Assembly (NCBI GenBank): GCA_041486955.1
Contig: JBGPML010000005.1
Span: forward strand, 1-30,887
Direction: 5' to 3'
Length of the DNA stretch: 30,887 nt
Origin: JBGPML01 sp041486955
GTDB lineage: Bacteria; Patescibacteriota; UBA1384; 2-12-FULL-50-11; DASWYB01
The position numbers and the translations under genes were made by a program. The notes under the pieces were generated by a model that did not search any database, was not told where the DNA came from, and worked only from the letters and a program-made list of their open reading frames with translations. Below, piece by piece: positions 22,976 to 30,887 of the stretch; the first letter of the stretch is position 1, and each line of letters starts with the position of its first letter.

Positions 22976-24853
22976 ATGACTCATCTTTGGAAAGGGATAC
23001 GTAAAGGGGCAGCAATTCTTCTTTCTCTTGGCGTCATTACTTTTTCTTCTTTACCGGCGATGGCGGTGGGGCCACAAGGCCCGACCGGGCCACAGAGCCC
23101 AACCGGGCCACAAATACAAGCCGGACCGCAAAATCCAACCGGACCACAGGGAGAAACTGGACCAGAAGCCCAGACTCGATACAGTCCAAGCCCAACCACT
23201 CAAACTAGCGATCAATCTAATTCTAATACCGGTACTGATTCGAATAATCAAAATAATTCAAACTCAAATTCTTCGACTGATGTTTCAAATAAGAATAACG
23301 CCAACGTTAATAACGATATAAATGTCGGCGCGACGACCGGACAAAATACCGTCAGCGGTAATACCAATGCGGGAACAACAACGACTGGTAATATTACCGG
23401 AACAGTAGATGTTCTTAATGTCCTTAATTCAAGCTTTGGTGCTGGCAGTAGTGTCGGTTCCGCCGTTGTAGGTGGTAATGGCGATGTATCCTTAACTCCG
23501 TCCGGTAATCGCACCGCCTTGAATAGTTCCACAGGACCTAATTCAAACAATCAAAATTCCGCAAATAACGCCAATAATTTGAACGTTCTGAATATGAATG
23601 ATGCAAGAGCTAATAATCTTATCGTTGTTGATGCAGATACGGGAAATAATTTAATCGCCAACAATACTAACGCCAATGGATTACAAACTGGAAACATAGA
23701 TTTAGCAATTAATCAATATAATCTGGCCAACATTATTATGCCAGGTATACTCGATCTCAATGTATATACTATGTTTGGAGATCTTAATGGCAACCTTATC
23801 TTAGGCAACAGCAATACGGGTCCGGATTCAACCAATAAAAATACTACGAATAATGATTCCAAGACCAATATAACACTCGATAATAAAGCTAAAATCGACA
23901 ATCAGCTTGATGTCCACGCGAATACGGGTAAAAATAACGTCAGCGGCAATACTGGTTCAGGTGTTCCAGAAACAGGTGATATTAACGTTAATGCTACGGC
24001 AACAAATATTGCCAACGTTGGTAGCCCATTGGTTTATGTCTTTAATGTTATAGGTAAACTGGCTGATAACTGGATGGAATCACTCGTTGGACTTGATCCA
24101 ACTGCCACGGTTATTGTTAATCAAATCAACGACAATACCGGTCCCGATTCGACCAATACCAACGATAGCACTGACAAATCAACTGTTGATATCACGAATA
24201 AAAATACGGCTGATATCAAAAATAAAGTTCAAGTCAACGCAAATACTGGAAAAAATACCGTTACCAACAATACCAATGTCAACGGTCCTATCAAAACTGG
24301 CAGCATAAATATTGTTTCCAATATGGTAAACATGGCGAATATAGTGAGCGACTCACTCGGAAAGGTATCACTGAATATCTTTAATCTCTTTGGCAACTGG
24401 AATGGTAAGCCGAAGAAAGACGCTCAAGCAACGACCGCAAGCACCTCTTCTGAATCCTCAACCTCTCCTGAATCAAATAAAGGGCAAAGCTACAGTTCCG
24501 TTCCAGCCGGTGGGAATAGTAAAGGTAATAAAACGGTAACGGCTTCCTCAAATAGCACAGGTGGAGATAGTGGAACTGGATTCTTATCAAAAGCAAAAAG
24601 TGCATTAACGAGATCGAACGGGAGTAATCTGGGTAGTCTTACAGGTTCGACCGATAGTTCATCTCAAACCAATGTAGTGGCCAGTACTAATTCAGAAGGT
24701 GATGGAGTCTTTGTTAAGGCCTATACTTCTGCTGGAGCTGCCCGCGCTAAAACTATTAGCAAACAATTAGTATATATAATGATAATTGCCTTTGGTTTCA
24801 TTCTCCTTTGGGTGGCATCTGAAATTGTCACCGCTAAACAAAAGAGAAGATAA
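22976..24853 (+). CDS. Large anchored NTG-repeat protein with collagen-like start (third of three)
   Basis: 625 residues. Signal peptide to about residue 30 (LPAMA). Then a Gly-Pro-Gln stretch (about 32-66) in which GPQ recurs every six residues. Four modules follow with TG Thr pairs 85/121, 186/222, 281/317 and 388/424, again 36 apart, joined by longer hydrophobic linkers (for example PLVYVFNVIGKLADNWM) than in the other two proteins. A Ser/Thr-rich stalk (about 485-590) contains one VPAGG at 509-513, and the protein ends in a membrane helix (about 598-619) and a KQKRR tail. The VPAGG is far from the helix, so sortase attachment is less certain than for the first gene; simple membrane anchoring is possible. 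AAAGGA precedes the ATG. Confidence 0.8.
   Translation: MTHLWKGIRKGAAILLSLGVITFSSLPAMAVGPQGPTGPQSPTGPQIQAGPQNPTGPQGETGPEAQTRYSPSPTTQTSDQSNSNTGTDSNNQNNSNSNSSTDVSNKNNANVNNDINVGATTGQNTVSGNTNAGTTTTGNITGTVDVLNVLNSSFGAGSSVGSAVVGGNGDVSLTPSGNRTALNSSTGPNSNNQNSANNANNLNVLNMNDARANNLIVVDADTGNNLIANNTNANGLQTGNIDLAINQYNLANIIMPGILDLNVYTMFGDLNGNLILGNSNTGPDSTNKNTTNNDSKTNITLDNKAKIDNQLDVHANTGKNNVSGNTGSGVPETGDINVNATATNIANVGSPLVYVFNVIGKLADNWMESLVGLDPTATVIVNQINDNTGPDSTNTNDSTDKSTVDITNKNTADIKNKVQVNANTGKNTVTNNTNVNGPIKTGSINIVSNMVNMANIVSDSLGKVSLNIFNLFGNWNGKPKKDAQATTASTSSESSTSPESNKGQSYSSVPAGGNSKGNKTVTASSNSTGGDSGTGFLSKAKSALTRSNGSNLGSLTGSTDSSSQTNVVASTNSEGDGVFVKAYTSAGAARAKTISKQLVYIMIIAFGFILLWVASEIVTAKQKRR
23069..23174 (+). 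repeat. Collagen-like Gly-Pro-Gln hexad coding repeat
   Basis: Codes for GPQGPT, GPQSPT, GPQIQA, GPQNPT, GPQGET, GPEAQT: six units of six residues with GPQ (last one GPE) at each start. Only every second triplet must begin with Gly, so it is not a strict collagen Gly-x-y run. Confidence 0.75.
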
Positions 24854-24864
24854 TTGATTCTTCG

Positions 24865-25518
24865 ATGCGTGCTGGATTGTTGCGAAAATTTCCCTCAGTA
24901 GTATTGGTTACAATGGGTGTCTGTTTATTGCTATGGCAAACCCCACTCATCATCTCCTTACTGAAACCAACCTACAATAGTATAGCGGATTACTTCAATC
25001 GATCACACGCTCATAGTTCTGCACAAACTAGCACGAGTAACACACTAGCAGTTAAGGCATCCGATAGTGCGCATAAATTCAATTATCCTAATTTAGGCAT
25101 TTCGGCTCCATTTATTCTGACTGATAATACAAACCCACTAAGCTATAGTGATTGGAATAAAATCCGCGCAACATTAAAACAAGGGTTAAATGTATCTTAT
25201 AATGGCGAGAGTTATGATGATGCACGTTTAATATACGTTATTGGTCATTCGAGCGATTATGATGCCTTTAATCCGTTCGCAACCGTTTTTGCTAGTCTTG
25301 GACAAGCAAAAACAGGCGACACCTTTACGGTATCGTTTGGTGATAAGCAATTCACATATTCAGTGGTTGAGAAAAAAACTTTAAAACCGACCGATGAACA
25401 AGGATTTAAAGGGTTAGCTTCAAATGACGATCACATTCAACGGGTTGTACTTGTTACCTGCTGGCCGGTATTAACTACATGGAATCGTCTTGTCGTGGTA
25501 GGTGAACGGCATCTCTAA
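24865..25518 (+). CDS. Sortase
   Basis: 217 residues. One N-terminal membrane helix (about 11-33), a polar linker, then a sortase beta-barrel. The catalytic triad is visible: H128 in YVIGHSS, C199 in LVTCWP and R208 in NRLVVVG. Sortases join surface proteins to the cell wall or to each other at a C-terminal signal. It starts 11 nt after the third surface gene with no strong ribosome binding site, so it is co-transcribed and its natural substrates are probably the anchored NTG-repeat proteins. The class is not clear to me. Confidence 0.9.
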   Translation: MRAGLLRKFPSVVLVTMGVCLLLWQTPLIISLLKPTYNSIADYFNRSHAHSSAQTSTSNTLAVKASDSAHKFNYPNLGISAPFILTDNTNPLSYSDWNKIRATLKQGLNVSYNGESYDDARLIYVIGHSSDYDAFNPFATVFASLGQAKTGDTFTVSFGDKQFTYSVVEKKTLKPTDEQGFKGLASNDDHIQRVVLVTCWPVLTTWNRLVVVGERHL

Positions 25519-25593
25519 CGATATAGCACCTTTGGAAAGCTTCCCGAAACCAAATCCATTGAGAAAAAAACGTGTATCAGGCATGATAGCTCT

Positions 25594-26730
25594 ATGATTA
25601 CTGGCTTACTTATTGGTTTAGGCATCGGAGCAGTTCTATGTATCCTGTTTATGATATGGCAGAAAAAGTTTAGTGTATCGCCTGAAAAACAGTTTGAATC
25701 ACTTGCCCAAAAAACCCTCGGAGCAATGCTACAGCAAGTTGTCGAGGTTACTCGAAGCCAGATGCAGTCGGAAAAGCGTGACTTGAGTGAAACTATTGCC
25801 AAAGATTTGAAAAACCAATCTGAAAGTTTTCGTGAGCTGACACAGTCTCTCAAATTAGAAATTGATTCCAGGCAGCGAGAAATCCGTTCTATGGAAGAGG
25901 ATCGGAACAAAAAGTATGGCGAAATTTCGCAGGCCTTAACAGATTATAAATCACTCACGCTGGAACTACGTAGCTCAACGGAACAGTTGAAAAAAATTCT
26001 AGCCAACAATCAGCTACGTGGCAGTTGGGGAGAATTACAAGCTCAAAGAATTCTTGAAGCCGCCGGCATGATTGACGGCAAGCATTTTGTAAAACAGCAA
26101 ATAATCGAAGCATCAGCATTACGGCCAGATTTTACTGTCTTTTTGCCTAATCAGCTTCAACTTCATATCGATGTCAAATTTCCACTCCAATCACTTCAGT
26201 CCGCCATGCAGACAGAAGATAAAACTGAACAGCAACGTTTTATGCAACAATTCGGGCGAGACCTAAAGGAAAGAATGAAAGAAGCGGCTAAATATATTGT
26301 TCCGGAAAAAAATAGCGTTGATTATGTTATCTTATTTGTCCCGTCAGAGAGTGTGTTCGAAATTATTAATCGTCAATTCCCCCATATTATTGATGAAGGA
26401 TTCAGCCAATGCGTTATCATGGTATCTCCTCATTCATTTTTCGCTGTAGTTCGTACCATTCTAGAATCCTACGTGAATTTTCATTATGAACAGAATTTAA
26501 AAGAAATTCTTCAATACTTACAAAGTGTCTTGACGCAATTCGAACGATTTAAGGGCGAATTTTCTGAAGTTGGTCGTGCTTTAGCCCTTGCACAAACAAA
26601 ATATCGACAAATTGAAGAAACACGGTATACCCAAATTATCCGTACAACTGAAAAAATACATCAACTCAAACTTCCAGCTCAGCTTGAAACTCCCGAGTTA
26701 CCTGCTCCCGAAACAAAAGATTTAGAATAA
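25594..26730 (+). CDS. rmuC: RmuC-family protein
   Basis: 378 residues. N-terminal hydrophobic helix (about 2-23), a long coiled-coil region (about 40-140), then the RmuC nuclease-like domain: LRGSWGELQAQRILEAAG, RPDFTVFLPN and IDVKFPLQSL are family hallmarks, followed by a C-terminal coiled coil. RmuC limits inversion at short repeats in E. coli; its biochemical role is inferred from its PD-(D/E)xK-like fold. It is separated from the sortase by 75 nt and no ribosome binding site is obvious. C-terminal end Pro/Glu-rich. Confidence 0.92.
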   Translation: MITGLLIGLGIGAVLCILFMIWQKKFSVSPEKQFESLAQKTLGAMLQQVVEVTRSQMQSEKRDLSETIAKDLKNQSESFRELTQSLKLEIDSRQREIRSMEEDRNKKYGEISQALTDYKSLTLELRSSTEQLKKILANNQLRGSWGELQAQRILEAAGMIDGKHFVKQQIIEASALRPDFTVFLPNQLQLHIDVKFPLQSLQSAMQTEDKTEQQRFMQQFGRDLKERMKEAAKYIVPEKNSVDYVILFVPSESVFEIINRQFPHIIDEGFSQCVIMVSPHSFFAVVRTILESYVNFHYEQNLKEILQYLQSVLTQFERFKGEFSEVGRALALAQTKYRQIEETRYTQIIRTTEKIHQLKLPAQLETPELPAPETKDLE

Positions 26731-26779
26731 TGAGCTGAATATGATTGTTTACAAAATTACACTTTGATACAATGCAGAC

Positions 26780-27889
26780 ATGAAAAACATTGTTCTATTC
26801 ATTTCTATCCTTCTGGTATTATTTTTTTCGGTTGATTTAGCCAAGGCGGCCGTATTTGAAAGTAACCAATCGAGTTATAGCTTAGATAAGCCTATCCTCG
26901 ATGATCTATTTGTTGGTAGTCAAACCGTCTCTATCGATTCTCCAGTTGAAGGTGAATTGTTTGCGTCGGGACGCATCGTCGACATTAGATCCCGAATTGC
27001 GCGATCAATCTTTGCTGCAGGTGATACTGTCAGTATAAATGACGGAGCTGGATATAATATCTTTGCCGCTGGCAATACAATAACGATTAAAGGTACGGTT
27101 GAACACGATATATATATTGCCGGTTCAACAATTACGATTGATCCCTCAGCTCATATTAAGGGAAACTTGCGTATTGCCGGTTCAAAAGCCAATCTGGGTG
27201 GAAAAATTGACGGGAGCGTCTACTTTGCTGGCGACGAAATGACGAGTAATGCAGCTATTAACGGTGATTTGAAGGCACAAGTTAACCAACTTACATTCAC
27301 CGGAGGATCAATCGCTCAAGATTTGAAATATAAATCGAATAAAGATGCAATCGGTTTAGACAAAATAAATATTACGGGTGTAACGATTCGAGAACCGCAA
27401 GAAACGAACAGAAAGTCACGCATCTTTCAGTCCTGGTTGTTTGGTTTCCTGACTACATTTGTCAGTGGCGCGGCATTAATACTCCTGATGCCTAAAAAGA
27501 TTAAGGAAGTTGTCGAGCAGATTCGTGCCAATTGGGGTAAAAGTTTTCTGTATGGCGTTGCTGTCATGATAATTACCCCGATACTCTCAATGTTACTCTT
27601 TGCCTCGATCGTCGCTTGGCCAATTGCTCTTATTATCTTGCTATTGTACGGGATAGTTTTGTACGAATCGTTCATAATTGCTCAAATTGCCCTTGGTGAT
27701 TTTATTTTATCGCGCGTTCGTAACGATCGTAAAAATTGGTGGTTAGCCTTGGCCGTTGGGACTATTACAACATCATTAGTGATGAGCCTACCAATCCTTC
27801 GTCCAATCGGTGGGATGTTATTATACTTCGGCATCATGATTCCCTTATCCGGCGCTATTATTATCTGGGCAAGAGAGAAGTTTATATAA
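26780..27889 (+). CDS. Membrane bactofilin-like protein with C-terminal transmembrane domain
   Basis: 369 residues. Signal peptide to about 24 (AKAAV). The middle (about 40-200) is a bactofilin-like beta-helix: short strands with Gly turns (DLFVGSQTVSIDSPVEGELF, then SIFAAGDTVSI, DIYIAGSTITI, LRIAGSKANLGG, VYFAGDEM). The C-terminal part has four to five membrane segments (about 215-360). Such secreted, membrane-tethered relatives of bactofilins are known in many CPR genomes; their function is unknown. It differs from the soluble bactofilin at 2601-3041. No clear ribosome binding site. Confidence 0.8.
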   Translation: MKNIVLFISILLVLFFSVDLAKAAVFESNQSSYSLDKPILDDLFVGSQTVSIDSPVEGELFASGRIVDIRSRIARSIFAAGDTVSINDGAGYNIFAAGNTITIKGTVEHDIYIAGSTITIDPSAHIKGNLRIAGSKANLGGKIDGSVYFAGDEMTSNAAINGDLKAQVNQLTFTGGSIAQDLKYKSNKDAIGLDKINITGVTIREPQETNRKSRIFQSWLFGFLTTFVSGAALILLMPKKIKEVVEQIRANWGKSFLYGVAVMIITPILSMLLFASIVAWPIALIILLLYGIVLYESFIIAQIALGDFILSRVRNDRKNWWLALAVGTITTSLVMSLPILRPIGGMLLYFGIMIPLSGAIIIWAREKFI

Positions 27890-27895
27890 TTCCGT

Positions 27896-28849
27896 ATGCC
27901 TAGCACAACTCCGCATACGAAAGTGGCTATTATAGGATCAGGTCCTGCCGGCTTAACGGCTGGAATTTATGCTGGTCGAGCTCTCCTCGATCCTATTATT
28001 ATTGCGGGAACTAAGTTTGGTGGACAATTAATGACGACAACAGAAGTCGAAAACTTCCCTGGTTTTCCTGAAGGGATATTAGGACCCGATCTAATAGAAC
28101 GATTAAAGCAGCAGGCTGTGCGTTTTGGGACCCAACTAATTTCCGAAAATGTGACGCAAATCGATATTGAATCTCGCCCATTTCGTTTGACGACGGAGCG
28201 TTCGAGTTTAACGGCTGATGCTGTGATTCTGGCGACCGGCGCCGACTCTAAGTGGCTTGGACTGGAAAGTGAGACTCATCTTCGTGGCCATGGGGTATCG
28301 AGCTGTGCCACGTGTGATGGATTCTTTTTTCGAGGTAAAGAAGTCGCTGTTATTGGTGGAGGAGATAGTGCGATGGAAGAGGCATTATTTTTAACTCGCT
28401 TTGCAACAAAAGTGTATATAATTCATCGTCGCAATGAATTACGAGCAAGTAAAATTATGCAAGAGCGAGCAAAAAACCATCCTAAAATTGAATTAATCTT
28501 GGAAACAGAAGTTAAAGAAATTCTCGGTGACGACTTTGTGACCGGTATTCACCTTCTAAACAATCAAACAAACGAAACGAAAAACCTGCCAGTTTCTGGT
28601 GTGTTCGTTGCGATTGGTCATATACCGAATTCTCACTTTTTCAAGGGGCAAATAGCCACTGACGACAAAGGTTATGTCTTAATCGACGACCGCTATAGAG
28701 GCTCGGTTTCCGGAATATTTGTCGCGGGCGATCTTCATGATCATCATTATCGTCAGGCTATTACTGCGGCTGGAGCTGGTTGTGCGGCTGCCTTAGAAGC
28801 TGAGCGATATCTTGCTCATGAACTGCATACCAATGTACAGAAAGGATAG
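27896..28849 (+). CDS. trxB: Thioredoxin reductase
   Basis: 317 residues, the usual length. It uses NADPH and FAD to reduce thioredoxin. FAD site GSGPAG (14-19), active-site CATC (137-140) followed by DGFFFRGKEV, NADPH site GGGDSAMEEA (from 154) and HRRNELRASK, then GIFVAGDLHDHHYRQAITAA near the end. All key parts are intact. It begins 6 nt after the bactofilin-like gene and its stop abuts the start of nfo. Confidence 0.96.
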   Translation: MPSTTPHTKVAIIGSGPAGLTAGIYAGRALLDPIIIAGTKFGGQLMTTTEVENFPGFPEGILGPDLIERLKQQAVRFGTQLISENVTQIDIESRPFRLTTERSSLTADAVILATGADSKWLGLESETHLRGHGVSSCATCDGFFFRGKEVAVIGGGDSAMEEALFLTRFATKVYIIHRRNELRASKIMQERAKNHPKIELILETEVKEILGDDFVTGIHLLNNQTNETKNLPVSGVFVAIGHIPNSHFFKGQIATDDKGYVLIDDRYRGSVSGIFVAGDLHDHHYRQAITAAGAGCAAALEAERYLAHELHTNVQKG

Positions 28850-29692
28850 ATGATGATTATCGGAGCTCATGTCAGTGCGGCTGGAGGAGTCATGAACGCA
28901 ATTCCTCGAGCCAAAGATCTTGATGTTGCTGCTATTCAAATCTTCGCTTCCGCTCCTGGGAACTGGAACGCACCAAAAGCCACCTTAGAAGATGGTCAAG
29001 CTTTTGGTGATGCGTGCCGGAAAGAGGGGATACAGGCAATATTTTTTCATAGCATTTACTTAATCAACTTAGCTTCTGACAATTTAGATTTAGTAAAGAA
29101 ATCTGAGGAGTCGCTTATTACAGGGCTGAATCTTAACGCGTCAATGAAAGGCGACGGAGTAATTTTTCACGTTGGCAGTTCAAAAGAACGGTCATTTGAG
29201 GATGTTAAGGCGAGTGTCATCGAACGGCTTAACCGGATTCTTGAAAAGAGTAATCCGAAATCAACTTTGATTATCGAAACAAATGCCGGACAAGGTAATT
29301 CAGTGGGAGACACTTTTGAAGAAGTGGCCGCCTTAATCGATGGAGTAAAGGCCAAAAATCGAATAGGTGTCTGCCTGGATACGGCTCATACTTACGCTTC
29401 AGGCTATGATTTAGTCGAAAAAGGTGCCGAAACTATTATTAAAGAATTTGATAATGTGATTGGACTCAAATTCCTCAAAGCCATACATTGCAATGACTCA
29501 AAAACAGCTCTTAACTCCCGGGTTGACCGACATGAAAATATTGGTCACGGAAAAATTGGTAAAAAACCGTTTCGAGATCTACTTCATATTGCCGAACTTA
29601 AAAACGTACCTTTCATTCTCGAAGTGCCAGGCATTGAAGGGGGAGGGCCTGATAAACCAAACGTCGAAGTCTTAAAACATTTAGCGAAGTAA
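28850..29692 (+). CDS. nfo: Endonuclease IV
   Basis: 280 residues, family length. It cuts at abasic sites in base-excision repair and uses three zinc ions. Seen: GAHVSAAGGV at the start, IETNAGQGNSVG, GVCLDTAHTYASGYD, HCNDSKTALNSRVDRHENIG and EVPGIEGGGPDKPNVE near the end, which carry the metal ligands. It starts right at the trxB stop; a second ATG at 28853 is better spaced from AAAGGA. Together with uvrA and rnhB, it is one of three DNA-repair genes in the window. Confidence 0.96.
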   Translation: MMIIGAHVSAAGGVMNAIPRAKDLDVAAIQIFASAPGNWNAPKATLEDGQAFGDACRKEGIQAIFFHSIYLINLASDNLDLVKKSEESLITGLNLNASMKGDGVIFHVGSSKERSFEDVKASVIERLNRILEKSNPKSTLIIETNAGQGNSVGDTFEEVAALIDGVKAKNRIGVCLDTAHTYASGYDLVEKGAETIIKEFDNVIGLKFLKAIHCNDSKTALNSRVDRHENIGHGKIGKKPFRDLLHIAELKNVPFILEVPGIEGGGPDKPNVEVLKHLAK

Positions 29693-29796
29693 CCTAGCTT
29701 GCTTTTTTGTCTAAAATAACGCATTATCAGATCGAGATATAGTATAGTTTACGTTCTCGGAAGTGTTTTTATTATTCAAGAATCAGGGAGTCAGCG

Positions 29797-30887
29797 ATGG
29801 AATTGGTGATCAAGCAAGGAACGATTGCAGCGGCGGATACTGATATGGTAGTGGTACCCGTGTTTAATGGGAAAGCGAAACTCAATAAAGAGGTAGCTGA
29901 ACTTGATTCAAAAGTTGGGGGATTGATAAGCTCACGATTACGGAAGAACAAACTCAGTAAACTTCTGAAAAGTAATGTAATTTCATATATGACCAAGTCG
30001 AAAGAGTTGACGATCGCTCTGGTTGGATTTGGCGCATTCAATGAGCTCACACCAGTTACTATCAGAAAAGCAATCGCTCAAGCAATGAAAATCGCTCGTG
30101 AAAATAAGGCATCAACCATTGCATTCATGATACCTGAAGCGAGTGAAGAAATATCACCTGAAGTGTGGGGTCAGGCTATAGCTGAAGGCGCAATCTTAGG
30201 CGCATATCGTTTCAATAAATACAAAACGAAACAGCGAGATGATGAAAAAGAGTTGCCCCAAAGTATTACTCTATTTGAACCTGCTAAACCCAAATTGAAT
30301 GCATTGCGATCGGGTGTAACCCGTGGTCAGGCTATCGCTCAAGCTATTATCAGTATTCGCGACATAATTAATGAACCGCCAACTAAGATTAAGCCAAAGG
30401 ATTTAGCTGGAAGTGCGCAAACTATTTCAGAATTCTCAAATAGTATTTCATTAGAACTCCTTGATAAAGACGATCTTGAGAAACAAGGTTATTCGGCTTT
30501 ATTAGCTGTTGCTGCTGGTTCGGCTGAGCCCCCTTTTATCATTCACTTACATTATAAACCTGAAGAAACTACCTCGAACAAAACAATCGCTTTTGTCGGT
30601 AAGGGAGTGACATTTGATTCCGGTGGACTGGGGATTAAACCTTGGGCGGCTATGCGGACGATGAAGACTGATATGGCTGGCGCGGCGGCTGTCTTGGGTA
30701 TATTCCAGGCCTTAGCTTATCTTGAATCAGCTGATATGGCGGTACCCTATGAGGTCCATGGTGTCATTGTCACCACCGAAAATATGATCTCTGGGAGTGC
30801 CATGCGGCCGGATGATATTATTGAAACAAAATCTGGCAAAACAATTGAAGTTGCCCATACTGATGCTGAGGGTCGGCTCATTTTGTC
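29797..30887 (+). CDS. pepA: Leucyl aminopeptidase (M17 family), 3' end cut by window
   Basis: The first 363 residues are visible; the gene continues past the window. Cytosolic aminopeptidase with two metal ions. The N-terminal domain (1-150) is followed by the catalytic domain: RDIINEPPTKIKP, FVGKGVTFDSGGLGIKP (K269, D274), MKTDMAGAAAVLG and VAHTDAEGRLIL (D356, E358, R360), all matching the family. AGGGAG precedes the ATG. Complete members are about 480-500 residues. Confidence 0.95.
   Translation, partial: MELVIKQGTIAAADTDMVVVPVFNGKAKLNKEVAELDSKVGGLISSRLRKNKLSKLLKSNVISYMTKSKELTIALVGFGAFNELTPVTIRKAIAQAMKIARENKASTIAFMIPEASEEISPEVWGQAIAEGAILGAYRFNKYKTKQRDDEKELPQSITLFEPAKPKLNALRSGVTRGQAIAQAIISIRDIINEPPTKIKPKDLAGSAQTISEFSNSISLELLDKDDLEKQGYSALLAVAAGSAEPPFIIHLHYKPEETTSNKTIAFVGKGVTFDSGGLGIKPWAAMRTMKTDMAGAAAVLGIFQALAYLESADMAVPYEVHGVIVTTENMISGSAMRPDDIIETKSGKTIEVAHTDAEGRLIL

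Noticed and set aside
22981..23199. Minus-strand frame rich in Gly-Pro-Cys
   Set aside because: It is the reverse of the GPQ repeat in the third surface protein and has no start signal.
21191..24250. CRISPR-like or satellite DNA repeat, from the regular AAT/ACC-rich pattern
   Set aside because: The repetition is in the protein motifs. The DNA units are diverged, long (about 270 nt) and in frame through three exported proteins.
29772..30050. Minus-strand frame of 92 codons near the right end
   Set aside because: It overlaps the start of the clear aminopeptidase gene, which runs off the window end.

Overview
The window looks like a piece of a chromosome from a small, streamlined bacterium of the Patescibacteria/CPR kind. 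This is an inference. It rests on moderate GC, standard code with TGA stops, short gaps, a sortase-linked set of Asn/Thr-rich surface proteins, bactofilins, many small proteins of unknown function and a mix of strong and absent ribosome binding sites. I cannot place it more precisely. There is no rRNA, CRISPR array or intact transposon.

Layout. 1-3041 (minus strand) is a translation operon: a diacylglycerol-kinase-like gene, infC, rpmI, two small membrane-protein genes and rplT, with a bactofilin gene upstream. infC has no ATG, GTG or TTG that could start a full-length protein and probably starts at ATA. 3226-7460 holds a DUF444/YhbH-like VWA protein and uvrA. 7515-9401 has a degenerate receiver-like protein, rnhB, a cluster of palindromes and rnpB (RNase P RNA), which carries a second copy of its P3-like hairpin. 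9402-12368 is a region of small genes with strong ribosome binding sites and long leaders: a GlsB/YeaQ-type membrane protein, an acidic disordered protein, two KGG-repeat proteins and several unknowns. It looks like a stress or general-adaptation region.

12384-17967 is regulatory: an HExxH metallopeptidase, a CdaR/PucR-type regulator, a response regulator with a large soluble PAS-GAF-GAF-PAS histidine kinase, and a zinc-ribbon Nudix hydrolase. 18124-20718 has an unrecognised 300-residue protein, a STAS-like protein, tRNA-Gln(TTG) abutted by an 18-bp inverted repeat, an ASCH-domain protein and a membrane-anchored protein.

21071-25518 is the most unusual part. Three consecutive exported proteins are built from nine copies of one Asn/Thr/Gly-rich module, followed directly by a sortase. 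In every copy, by my count, the two key TG motifs are exactly 36 residues apart while the linkers vary. The first protein ends in a sortase-type tail with VPAGG in place of LPxTG; the third has a collagen-like Gly-Pro-Gln stretch after its signal peptide. Hairpins lie in both gaps between the three genes. This looks like a dedicated cell-surface fibre or coat system. 25594-30887 returns to housekeeping: rmuC, a membrane bactofilin-like protein, trxB, nfo and a pepA-type aminopeptidase cut by the window end.
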